Positions 24,252 to 35,750 of a DNA stretch of 64,000 nt are shown piece after piece (the stretch's first letter is position 1; the number at the start of each line of letters is the position of its first letter). The notes beneath the pieces were generated by a model, which searched no databases, was not told the origin of the DNA, and saw only the letters and a program-made list of their open reading frames with translations. The position numbers were made by a program, and so were the translations under genes. Origin of the DNA: Beta vulgaris subsp. vulgaris (taxonomy: Eukaryota; Streptophyta; Magnoliopsida; Caryophyllales; Amaranthaceae); NCBI RefSeq assembly GCF_026745355.1, contig NC_079205.1:58157058-58221057 (forward strand), given 5' to 3'.

Positions 24252-25797
24252 CTAGTTGCAAAGCTAAGGAAAGTACAAGAACATAATATAATGCATAGGA
24301 TATGGAAGATGATGAAAGTGGAAGTTATAGTGGACCATATAATTTAGGGTTCCACTTAAGTTGAATTAGGGTATGTCAAAAATATGATAATCCTAGTTAA
24401 ATACTGTAATTGCATGCTTGATTGCATGGTAATAGACACGTAAACATGGTGAAGAGTTTAATGGTGCAAAATACTCCACCGCCCGCCAAATTTAAATATA
24501 TGGCACTATTGAATTTTGGTAATGGCTAAACATTAGGCCATGAATGAAGCTCGATGTTGATGGCATGTTTGTCAACAATAACATGAAAAATTACTTTACT
24601 ACTTTTACGAAAATTTACTTTGACCACAAATATCTCCTATAATGATAAATAAAAATTATAAAAATAATACCCATTGATTCGTATTAAAAAATACTATAAT
24701 AACATTATTTTTCAAAATTTTCAGTCAACATATATTGAGAGCCATTAACTATCAAAGTTCGACCTCGAACATCGTGCGTGCCTTATATTGTGAAACGGAG
24801 AGAGTAGCTACTTAGTGGTGTAATATGAATGTTTTCCTATGTGCAGAGACCGAAGTATTATAACACCTGTCAATGAAATTCCCTATTCTATTATTCCATG
24901 TATAACCTAAAAGTTATGATATGAAATTAATGGCAAGGACTTGCTTGTAACTATTACATGTATTGTTAAAAATATTGTGAAGGGATTTTATTGTTAAAAA
25001 TTTAAGATAAACATTGTTAATGTGAGTTAACTGAGTTGGAGTCATCGATGACATTGTATATTGTATATGCTTGACTCTAGTGTCTAAACAACATGGATCT
25101 TGTATGGGTCATCTCGTCCCCTATTTAATTTATAATATCATAATAACACTTCACTTTTATACTTTTGACATATTTTTGCATTCGGTAAGATAAAGGGCCA
25201 ACTTTTGAAATTAAAGGAAAATTTCAGGATTCGCTAAACGTAGTGAGAATTGAAATTTGACCTCTGACTTAAAATTTGACAACTTGACCGACTGTCGTTT
25301 TGAGTTACTTCTCCTCAAATATAATATAGTTAGGTGCATAAATCGATCAAGTCTATTTACACTATAATTATAAATAAAATACTACTCCCACTAATTAACC
25401 TAAATGTTGTTTTAGATGTTGTTTTAAATGTTCATTAAATGCTCGATCTCAAGTAGGAATTAATCTGTTCATCTCTTACCCTAGAGAATGGTCAAAATTA
25501 TATACTACATCATGCGAATTAGGGTGATACGGTGACTCTGTGAGGGTAATGAAGAATTAAAGTTAATTAAGTTGCTCCATAATTTAGAACCATCTAGATA
25601 CATATAGTTGCTTTTTAATCTACTCCAAAGTGACACGATGCAAAGAAATTGCAAAGCATATATACTTGACCTAATAGACAATCTCAGCTTTACTTTATTT
25701 CTTAATAACTTGAAAAGCTGAAATAGGATACATTATTTAACATTATCACCACATTGACTAGTTTTTGGCTTTTGTATGTAGCTAATATAAATAGAAA
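24252..25797. other. Intergenic stretch, no gene seen
   Basis: AT-rich DNA beyond the peroxidase promoter. A solitary AAACGGAGAGAGTAG at about 24793-24807 looks like one end of a decayed Stowaway MITE. Nothing else is recognised. Confidence 0.4.
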
Positions 25798-25974
25798 AAT
25801 GATATACGTAGCCTTTAGGGCTATGTATAAGAGGCTTAAAATAGAAATAAAAATTTGAATCAAGCATTTATTACCTCAAATGATGTGAAATTTTGTCATG
25901 AATTCATAAACTGTTTCCATTTTAAGACATGTATTTAATGCTTATATGTAGCTCTTAGGGCTACATATAACATT
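25798..25974. mobile_element. MITE with 34-bp terminal inverted repeats that are themselves hairpins
   Basis: The left end (25798-25831) and the complement of the right end (25941-25974) match at about 80%. Each contains GTAGCC..TAGGGCTAC, which folds on itself. The 177-bp element has no coding frame. The superfamily is uncertain because no target duplication is clear. Confidence 0.7.
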
Positions 25975-26012
25975 ACCCATATAAATATACCTTAAAAAAG
26001 CGGAACATTTTA

Positions 26013-26359
26013 CTCCCTCCGTCCCTAATATAGTGCTTGATTTCATTTTTTCACGGGAATTAAGGTAAATAGAATCTAAGAGGAAAGTAAAAACTTTTTA
26101 TTATTAAAATAAATATTGTGTGGAAAAAGGTGATCTTAGGAGAGAGAATGAAGAATAATTGGTAAAAGAGCATTAAATGCAACCCTTGGGTTGAATAAAC
26201 AAAGCAAAAAAACTATTTTCAAGAAGCAAACAAATAATGATGGCACGATTTTTCTAGGCAAATCATAAAAAATTATGAAATTAGATATAGAACCAAGCAC
26301 TATATTTTGGGACACCCAAAATGGAAATGAAGCACTATATTATGGGACGGAGGGAGGAG
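26013..26359. mobile_element. Stowaway-type MITE, about 347 bp
   Basis: The ends are CTCCCTCCGTCCCTAATATA and its complement, with TA at 26011-26012 and 26360-26361. The right end has an extra GAG after the usual terminus, a small end duplication. Confidence 0.85.
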
Positions 26360-26361
26360 TA

Positions 26362-27095
26362 AAATATTGTTGAGTGGAAAGAACTAAAAAAAAAGTCAAA
26401 ACTTGAAATAAAAGTAATGAAGTGGGAGCTAAAGAGGACAAATTAAATGAGTTGGTTCCCAAATTGTTTGGTTCCAAATTTGTATTTGTAGGGGAATGAA
26501 TTGGCAAAAAGAAAGAAGGAATTTAGAAATGGCTATTCCGCGTGAGTATGTTTCACGGGATTAGGATTTGGGACTTGGGAGTGCTTTCAACGCGGATATA
26601 GTGAATTATAATATAGACCACCAAACCAAATAATATCACTCATGTATAATTCATACCTTATCAAAGGTTTACAATACACCCGCCCGCATCTTCTATACAT
26701 ATATTACATCGCTACTTTAACAACTACAATTCATAGCTACATACCAATCACTAACAGCTATGAGTAACTAATAATTACTATCATATTTAAAAGCTACTAC
26801 TATAACTTTGTTGCCAAACACGCCCATAGTATATCTAATATTATTTTCTTATACTTTGGAAAGCTTTAAATATGAGTGCATTCTAGCTACATGTAATATG
26901 TTACATAAGAATTTATAGTGTAACATCCATAATATCATAGACTTTTACAAGGATGACACAGATTATATAAATAATGACATGAGTCTTATGTCATTTTATC
27001 ATTCATTTCATGTCATTTGAGTTATATATATTTAATTATTGTTGAGCTTTTAATGTTATAAATTTGATCAATATTAGGTAATAAATTATACATAT
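26362..27095. other. Intergenic stretch, no gene seen
   Basis: AT-rich DNA between a MITE and the first Mutator-like element. No frame, repeat or RNA gene was recognised. Confidence 0.4.
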
Positions 27096-27104
27096 TAGTA
27101 TTTA

Positions 27105-28326
27105 CGGTTTTTTCACCATATACCCCTGACAAATTTTTTTTTGCACCGTATACCCTTTCGACTTTCCAAATTCATCATATACCCCTCACATTTCGAAAAA
27201 TACATCAACTTACCCTTTTGACTAACGGTGTTAGACTTCCGTTAGTCATTAACCCTAATCCCCTCTAATCCTAATTAACTAACCTAAATTAAACCCTAAT
27301 CCTAACCCTAATCTAATACACTTTAACTAACCCATTGCCACATCACCCCCACTACCACATCACCCCACCCCTTACACCAACTGCCACATCACCCCACCCC
27401 TTACACCCACTACCACATCACCCCACCCTTACCCACTACCACATCACCCCTCCACCCATACCCCCCCACCCCACCTCAACAGCCCCCCTAAATCTGGTGC
27501 ACCACCCTCGCACCACCTCTGAAATCGGCGCACATCCTCGCACAACCTCAAAAACCGGCGCACCACCCTCGCACAACCTCTGAAGCCGGCGCACCACCCT
27601 CGCACAACCTCTGAAAAACCAACGCACCACTCCCAAAACCCTCACACCTCCCCTGAAAATCCTCGCACCACCTTGAAAACGTTGCACCACCCTCAAACCA
27701 CCCGAAAACCCTTCGCACCACCCTCGCAGCACCCCGAAAACATCGCACCTCCCTGAAAAACTCCGATAATCATCCTCGCACCTCCCCGATAGAAGCCCGA
27801 TTTCGTCCCGTAGCCACCAATTGACAGAAGACAACTTCACAAGGGGAGGGGGTTGCGCGCTTTGCAGGGGGAGGGGGGGTTACGCGAGTTTGCGAGGGAG
27901 GTGAGGGAGACTTCAGGGGTGGCGGAAGGTTTTTTCGGTGATGCGGGGTGTCGGAAGGGGGAGGAGGTTGCGTTACTCTGGGCGGCGGAAGAGGAGGGGT
28001 TGCAGCCCTGCAGGTGGCCGGGGGGGCGGGGTGGTGGGGAGGGGGACTGTAGTGGTGGGGTTGGGGTTGGGGGTGGGGGTGGGGGATGAGGTTAGGGTAT
28101 TAGGGTTAGGGTTAGGGTTAATGTTAGGGTGAGGGTTAGATTTAGGTTAGTTAATTAGGATTAGAGGGTGATTAGGGGTTAATGACTAACGGAGTTTAAC
28201 GCCGTTAGTCATTAAGGGTAACTGGATGTATTTTTTCAAAAGTGAGGGGTATATGGTGAATTTCAAAAGTTGAAAGGGTATATGGTGCAAAAAAAAATTT
28301 GTCAGGGGTATATGGTGAAAAAACCG
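27105..28326 (+). mobile_element. Mutator-like non-autonomous element, copy 1 (1222 bp)
   Basis: The element starts CGGTTTTTTCACCATATACC and ends with its exact complement. About 200 bases at each end are inverted copies. It is flanked by a perfect 9-bp target duplication, TAGTATTTA (27096-27104 and 28327-28335), the size typical of Mutator-like elements. Each long terminal repeat contains a second palindrome GACTAACGG...CCGTTAGTC. Inside there are telomere-like TTAGGG runs (28095-28133), tandem GCACCACCCTCGCACAACCT-type repeats (27490-27790) and a GC-rich block (27830-28085). No transposase is present. Open frames in the middle are made of repeats or GC-rich sequence and I do not call them genes. 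Confidence 0.9.
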
Positions 28327-28369
28327 TAGTATTTATTTTTTTAGGGGAAAAGAGAGCTAATATTACTTT

Positions 28370-28795
28370 AAGGACAAATTGTCCATCCCAAGGGAGCCAT
28401 CTCCTGAGGAGAGTGGTTCTCCCAAATTTGTTCAATCCCAAAAGAAATTAGCTTAGTTAAATGGTGGCCAACAAAATTCTCATCTCGCTTTACATGAGAC
28501 CATATAATGGAAGACAAATGTAAAACGAGTACAATATCAAGATTTGAGAGGAAGATAGTTTGTTTAGAGAGACGATTGATCACTGTTTGACAATCAGATT
28601 CAACAATGACATCTTTTAAGCCATAATAAGAGCTTAAACAGATGGCCATTTTCAATACCTTTGGCCTCGACAACTTCAGCAGTCCAGTGGGCTCGAACGC
28701 GACCAAAAACAAATTTCACCTCCTCAATCGAGCTTCGAGCAACAACACCAAGACCCACCCAACCTTCTATAGCGAGGGAGGCATGATATAATCTA
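28370..28795 (-). pseudogene. LINE RNase H fragment
   Basis: Minus-strand frames read the end of a plant LINE RNase H domain: ASLAIEGWVGLGVVARSS, then after a frameshift ICLSSYYGLKDVIVESDCQT, NRLSKQ, IIWSHVKRDENFVGHHLTKL. The catalytic-type VESDC motif is visible, but the rest of the element is absent. The fragment lies only 35 bases from the target duplication of the Mutator-like element. Confidence 0.82.
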
Positions 28796-29279
28796 ATGTC
28801 AGAACTTATTAGAAAAAAATTGACTTGTTTATATATTGGATAGATGAAATTTAGGCGATAGGTTTAATGAATGACAGTGAAATGGGTCGACTTGATGGAT
28901 GAAGATGTTCCATCTAATCCAAACTTGATCACTTTCCATACCTACGTATAAGCACTCAAACTGATCGAGAAGATGAGGTATCGACTATTGAGGTGTTATT
29001 AACCATTTAACCTATCCCCCTTGCGCATCAGCTACCAAAAACTATTGATAGCCCTTCTCGTAAGATCTTATATCTACTACTATTTCTCTATATGGGGCCT
29101 TAGGCTTGAAAAACTCCATACTCAGAGTAGAGGGATATAAGGGAATCCTACTCCCAAGCACAAGTAGATAGTATAGTGGTTTGAACTGATAAGTTCACGT
29201 TGAGTCTTTATGTCTATGATAAAAATAGAATTATAAAAAACACCAGAGGTTCTTTAAGGATTATTTTGAAAATGATATA

Positions 29280-29547
29280 GACCCCTCCATCACATAATAT
29301 AGTGTTTGTTTACTTTTTGTACGGTCTCCAAAATATAACTTTGACTTTCAATATCTCCGATTCCATATTAATAAAAAAATATAAAAAGTTGATATTATTA
29401 AAGTACACATTAGGTCGAACCTAACAAAATCCTACATAATTATGTTTTTGACTTTTTTCTATATATTAATAAGAATATTTGGTCAAAAATTTTAAAGTTT
29501 AACCTCAAAAATAGAGAAACAAATATTATATTATGAAATGGATGGAG
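29280..29547. mobile_element. Stowaway-type MITE, 268 bp, diverged
   Basis: The left end (CCCCTCCATCACATAATATA) and the right end (TATTATGAAATGGATGGAG) are imperfect complements, with TA on each side (29278-29279 and 29548-29549). It is older than the other copies. Confidence 0.72.
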
Positions 29548-30049
29548 TAATAGTTAAGACAACGACCAAGGTGCTAAACCGTAGACAACTAGTCGCTGAT
29601 TCACAAAGCGTGGATGGTGGACTAGAGACCACCTTCCTCTACGTGGTCCTACTCTAAAATGCATGATCTTAAATATGAAACGCAATTTAAAGGAAGAGAA
29701 ATAATTTTTAAAAAAAAAAAACCAGAAAAGGAAATATTTTTTTAAAAAAAACAAAATGATAAAAATTCCCCAAGAATTGCGCTAGATGAATTTATAGGAA
29801 AAGGAGAAAGAAAAATAAAATAAAATAAAAAAAGAAAATGGTTAATTTGCATTTTGCACTGATAACTACCCACGCAAGATTTGTGGAATGATCATGTAAA
29901 CTTTAATTTTCTTTTAACAAAAAAAAAATACCATTATTTATTAGTTTTCATTTTTGCAAACATTGATATATTCTATTTTAGTTTGACTTATTATTCACAC
30001 TATATTTACGAAGTACTGGATTAACTCATTCTCCAAAAAAAAAATTACA
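29548..30049. other. Intergenic stretch, no gene seen
   Basis: Low-complexity A/T-rich DNA with several poly(A) and poly(T) runs (29700-29850). No gene. Confidence 0.4.
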
Positions 30050-30345
30050 TATAATTTAAAGAACATACTGTAAAAAGAACATATAATTTAGATTGAAAGA
30101 ACATATTTTTCAGGTAAAAAGAACATATAATTTAAATTGAAAGAACATAATATATAATTTAAATTGAAAGAACACACTTTTCAGGTAAAAAGAACATATA
30201 ATTTAAATTGAAAGAACATACTTTTTAGGTAAAAAGAACATGTAATTCAAAATCAAAGAACATGTACTATCTCCAAATGTAAAAGAACATGTAATTCAAA
30301 ATCAAAGAACATGTAAAAAAGAACATATGAAAATGGAAATAGAAT
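30050..30345. repeat. AAAGAACAT-based tandem repeat
   Basis: The word AAAGAACATATAATTTAAAT-like, linked by TTTTCAGGTAAA spacers, is repeated many times with a unit near 45-50 bases. The last copies have changed to AAAGAACATGTAATTCAAAA. The array ends just outside the 3' target site of the LINE. Confidence 0.8.
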
Positions 30346-30433
30346 ATGATAGTAACTTATAAGGAACATACTAAAGTTTTATATGTTTGACTTCTTTTTT
30401 TTTTTTTGAGGGGGAAATCGTTAGATAGAGCTA

Positions 30434-33400
30434 TTATTGCAAATCATATTCCGCCAAAGTAGAAATACTTTGGGGAATTGGAGCCATACAAATAAGTTCA
30501 GCACTACCATGACTATCCCATCTTGCCACTAAGTGGGCTACAGTATTCCCAACCCGTCTAATGTGCGAAAAACGAAAGCTCATAAAAGACAATGACAAGA
30601 CTCTGATATCATAAAACAACAAATAAAGAGGAGACAAGCCCCCAGCATGGTGATGAAGAGCTCCAACAACTGCAAGCGCATCACTCTCTAACCAAACCTT
30701 ATCAAAACCCATTCTTCGAGCTATTTGAAGCCCATACCTTGCCGCTTCAGCCTCAGCCATAGTTGATCTCTCGCATCCGACAATATGTTTTGTAGCCATC
30801 ATGAGCACCGAACCTGAGTTGTCGCGGAAAACCGCACCCAGGCTAACATATCGCCCTTCCACAATATGGGCATCCACATTGATCTTAATCACGTCCGCAG
30901 GAGGACGAGTCCAGCTCGAAACCAAGCTCCCAGGACCCGAGCTGTTTGAGATTGGCGAGAAAACATTGTGAGAGTATGATCTATATTCTTCCACCATGCG
31001 TAGGAACTTCGTAGCCATCACTTGCGGATTGAGATCTTCGTTCGCGTCTATGAGTTTATTGCGGCAAAACCAGACCGCCCAAGCTATGGTTACAATCTCA
31101 CGAACCTCCGCCATACTCACCTTATCCACCCACCAAAGTAATTTGGATTCCAACGAAACAGCAGGTGCAGCCCTCACAATAGCCCCATGCTTACTATTAT
31201 CCCATACGGGACCTATTCCTACGCATTCAAACAGTACGTGGTTGATGGACTCAACCTCAACTCCACAGCACTGACACAGCTCATCTTGCGCGATATGGCG
31301 TTTGTACAACACTTCTTTCACGGCCATATTTCCCTTACAAGCCTGCCAAACAAAATGGGATAGTTTCGGTGGCCCGCCAAGATTCCAAATTATTCTCCAC
31401 ACCTCATTCAGATTTTGCGGCAAAACTCGATCACCCAACAAACCAAACCAATATCCAGACTTGACAGTGTAAACACCATCCTTTGTGTGTTCCCAATATC
31501 TATTATCATTACCAGGAAAAATAGACAACGGGGTTTGGAGAATAGACTTACAGTCGTCATCCGAAAAACATGTCGAGACAACATCATGTTTCCATGTGCT
31601 CCCAGAATTATCAATACAATCCGCCACAGTAGATATTAATTCCTTTGCCTCCGGTGTTCGTGGAATTAGTGCACTTCGACCCCCTTGAACCCACTTATCT
31701 TCCCACACATTGATATCAAGCCCATTTCCAACCCTTCATTTAAGACCTTCCAGTAGAAGGGATTTTGCGCCCCACAGACTCCTCCAGGAATAGCTCGGAT
31801 CGAACCCTCTTCTAGCACTTAAAATATCATCATTTTTAAAATAGCGTGCTTTAAGCATTTTGTGCAGTAGGGACGTTGGATTTGTATGTAGTCTCCATAT
31901 TTGCTTTGCAAGGAGAGCTTGACTGAAAACATGAAGGTTGCGGAAACCCAAACCACCCATTGCTTTTGGTTTACATAAGGTTGCCCACGAGCTCCAATGC
32001 ATTTTCCGATGTGTGTCAGATGAGCCCCACCAGAACCGAGCCATTAAAGCATGTATTTCATCAATCAGACCTTCCGGGATTTTGAACGTACTCATCATAT
32101 AAGTCGGAATAGCCTGCACAACAGCTTTCAACAAAACCTCCTTACCAGGTTTCGATAGTAACTTCTCTTTCCACCCTTGAGTTTTCTTCCATATCCTCTC
32201 TCTAATGGATGCAAAAATCTCCTTCTTTGATCGGCCAATAACAGTAGGTAAACCCAGATACTTCTCATGTTTCACCACTTCTTTTACTCCTAATAATGCC
32301 ACGATTTCTTGCCGTCGGTTAGTCTCCACACATTTACTAAATACAACATCCGTTTTATCAAAATTAACACGTTGTCCAGATGCTCTTTCATATTTACTGA
32401 TTATATCAGTTATCACAGAGCATTCTCTAACAGTTGCTTTAGCAAATAAGATACTATCATCAGCAAAGAAGAGATGGGAAATTCTCGGAGCACCATTACA
32501 TATTTTCGCACCATGAATGCGTTTCTCTCTAGCAGCTTTAGAGATAAGAGCAGAGAACGCATCAGCTACAATAAGAAATACGGTTTTTTCACCATATACC
32601 CCTGACAAATTTTTTTTTGCACCATATACCCTTTCAACTTTTGAAATTCACCATATACCCCTCACTTTTGAAAAAATACATCCAGTTACCCTTAATGACT
32701 AACGGCGTTAAACTCCGTTAGTCATTAACCCCTAATCACCCTCTAATCCTAATTAACTAACCTAAATCTAACCCTCACCCTAACATTAACCCTAACCCTA
32801 ACCCTAATACCCTAACCTCATCCCCACACCCCACCCCCACCCCAACCCCACCACTACAGTCCCCCTCCCACCACCCCGCCCCCCGGCCACCTGCAGGGCT
32901 GCAACCCCTCCTCTTCCGCCGCCCAGAGTAACGCAACCTCCTCCCCCTTCCGACACCCCGCATCACCGAAAAAACCTTCCGCCACCCCTGAAGTCTCCCT
33001 CACCTCCCTCGCAAACTCGCGTAACCCCCCTCCCCTGCAAAGCGCGCAACCCCCTCCCCTTGTGAAGTTGTCTTCTGTCAATTGGTGGCTACGGGACGAA
33101 ATCGGGCTTCTATCGGGGAGGTGCGAGGATGATTATCGGAGTTTTTCAGGGAGGTGCGATGTTTTCGGGGTGCTGCGAGGGTGGTGCGAAGGGTTTTCGG
33201 GGTGGTTTGAGGGTGGTGCAACGTTTTCAAGGTGGTGCGAGGATTTTCAGGGGAGGTGTGAGGGTTTTGGGAGTGGTGCGTTGGTTTTTCAGAGGTTGTG
33301 CGAGGGTGGTGCGCCGGCTTCAGAGGTTGTGCGAGGGTGGTGCGCCGGTTTTTGAGGTTGTGCGAGGATGTGCGCCGGTTTCAGAGGTGGTGCGAGGGTG

Positions 33401-35750
33401 GTGCACCAGATTTAGGGAGGCTGTTGAGGTGGGGGTGGGGTTGGGGTATGGGTGGAGGGGGTGATGTGGTAGTGGGGTAAGGGGTGGGGTGATGTGGCAG
33501 TGGGTGTAAGGGGTGGGGTGATGTGGCAGTTGGTGTAAGGGGTGGGGTGATGTGGTAGTGGGGGTGATGTGGCAATGGGTTAGTTAAAGTGTATTAGATT
33601 AGGGTTAGGATTAGGGTTTAATTTAGGTTAGTTAATTAGGATTAGAGGGGATTAGGGGTTAATGACTAACGGAAGTCTAACACCGTTAGTCAAAAGGGTA
33701 AGTTGATGTATTTTTCGAAATGTGAGGGGTATATGATGAATTTGGAAAGTCGAAAGGGTATACGGTGCAAAAAAAAAATTTGTCAGGGGTATATGGTGAA
33801 AAAACCGTAAGAAATAAATAGGGAGATATGGGATCACCTTGGCGCAAACCTCTCGAAGGGATCACGGAACCAGAAACTTTTCCGTTGATTTTGAAAGTGA
33901 AAGACACACTAGCCAGGCAATACATAATTTTCGACACCCAATCAACACTGAACCCCAGTTTATATAACACTTTCTCCAAAAAACTCCATTCAACTCGGTC
34001 ATATGCTTTTTTAATATATCCAATTTCAGAGCGAAAGATCCATCCCTACCTTCACCTCTCCTTTTCATAGCATGGAAAATCTCAAGAGCTATTAGCGCAT
34101 TGTCAGTGATTAACCGCTTAGGAACAAAAGCACTTTGATTCTCAGAAATTATGTCACCTAAAAATGGTTTGAGCTTATTCGCCATAGTCTTCGAGATAAT
34201 TTTATACAAAACATTGCAGCAACTTATGGGTCGAAATTCCGTCATGCGTTTTGGATTGTCACATTTAGGAATTAGCCAACACAAGTTTTGTTAATAGCCT
34301 CCAGCCCCACCAAACCCTTCCACCAATTTTTAACAAATAAAATAATATCATGCCCAATAATATGCCAAAATTTTTGAAAGAACAAAGCGTGCATACCATC
34401 TGGACCCGGGGCTTTATTTGGGTGCATCTGGAATAAAGCACATCTTATCTCCTCATCCGTGGGCTCTGCGTTCAACGTTGTATTCATCTCCTCTGTAATG
34501 GCATCAAGACCCTTAAGTGCTTGCTCGAAATTTGTTGGGACTTCAGTGGAGAAAAGGTTGCCGAAGTAGTTCGACACCAAATCTTCTAAGTCCTCCTCCT
34601 TATCCCTCCATATATTATTGTCATCAAAGAGCCCAACGATAGAATTTTGTCGACGTCGTTGACTCGCCCTTTTGTGGAAGAAAGTGGTATTTTTGTCACC
34701 ATCCCGTAGTTCGTTTGCACGAGACCTCGCAAACCAATAAGATTCCTCCTGCCTATGTAGTTCATCGAGCTCGAGAGAGAGTTCCGAGCAACGATTCAGC
34801 ATGGCCGCGTCTGGGTAGCGGGTCTGATGGACCCTCAACTGCTCTTCTGTGTCCTTTATCTTTTTCTTCATATTCCCAAATGTCATAGCAGCCCATTGTG
34901 TCAAGCTCTCAGCACATTTTCCCACCCGATCCTCCATGTTCTCCCCAGCACTATTCATCCAAGCTTGTGCTACAATATTTGCACACTCCGGTTTCGAAAG
35001 CCAGAGAGCCTCGAACCGAAATAATTTCTTCGCTCTACCCCGATCATGCGGACTCCACGTAGAGAGAAGGATAGGTGCATGATCCGACCTATATTGAGCA
35101 AAATGCCGGACCATATAATTCGGGAACATTTCACACCATAAACCATCCGCAAGAAATCTATCCAAACGTTCCCTAATGAGCATAGTAGGGTTGTTTCCCC
35201 GCTTCCAGGTGAATTGGCAGCCTTTGTACCCCAGGTCACACAGTTGGCAAACATCCACCGCACTTCTAAAAGCATCCATATCCCTTTCCCCTCTCATAGC
35301 ACCTCCTTCTTTTTCTGCTTGACAAAGAATTTCATTGAAGTCACCAAACATAACACATGACACCCTAGACATAGCCTTTACTCTCCCCATCATCTCCCAC
35401 GTTTTGTGCTTATGCTCTCTTTCAGGCCACCCATAAATCCCCACTGCTCTCCAGACTGGAGTGTTATTATTATCGAGGATGTCAGCTATAAAGTGATGAG
35501 TTGAATATGTGCTTGGAACCACATTTATGTCACGCCACCAAAACCCCATACCACCCGACCGACCATTACTACTCAGACACACTCCATTTACAAAACCACA
35601 AATATTTCGTATCCGTTCAAGTTTTCCAGCATCGATCATTGTTTCCATCAAAAACACAATGTTTGGCCTCTCTCTCCAACACCAGTCGCAGAGAGCATTA
35701 ACTGTCCAAGGGTTGCCAAGCCCTTGGCAGTTCCAGCTTAATATTTTCAT
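30434..35750 (-). pseudogene. LINE ORF2: endonuclease, reverse transcriptase, zf-RVT, RNase H (broken)
   Basis: The frame starts at 35750 (MKILSWNCQGLGNPW), sharing an ATGA overlap with the ORF1 stop. Domains in order: AP-type endonuclease (FGDFNEI, SDHAPILL), reverse transcriptase ([38 protein letters not shown], then HLFFADDSILFAKA), zinc-binding RT domain (NLGGPPKLSHFVWQA, CQCCGVEVESINHVLFEC) and RNase H (INVDAHIV, LGAVFRDNSG, WLESDALAV). Breaks: a small indel near 34275, a frameshift near 33990, the Mutator-like insertion at 32572-33807 between PYLFL and VADAFSAL, and an in-frame TGA at about 31736-31738 where a Trp (TGG) is expected. The enzyme would nick target DNA and copy the element RNA; it cannot be made whole here. 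Confidence 0.93.
32581..33807 (-). mobile_element. Mutator-like non-autonomous element, copy 2 (1227 bp), inserted in the LINE
   Basis: This is the same element as 27105-28326 in inverted orientation and nearly identical along its whole length. It is flanked by its own perfect 9-bp duplication TAAGAAATA (32572-32580 and 33808-33816). The LINE reverse transcriptase frame continues on both sides, so this insertion is younger than the LINE. TTAGGG-type runs are on the minus strand here (about 32775-32815). No transposase. Confidence 0.93.

Noticed and set aside
27335..28132. Several overlapping open frames in the Mutator-like element
   Set aside because: They are translations of tandem GC-rich repeats (VVRGWCA, VVRRLQRLCEGG and the like) and occur on both strands. 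No start context, introns or domain support a gene.
28095..28140. Interstitial telomere
   Set aside because: Only a few TTAGGG-like units, imperfect, and present in both copies of a transposon; they belong to the element and do not mark a chromosome fusion or healed break.
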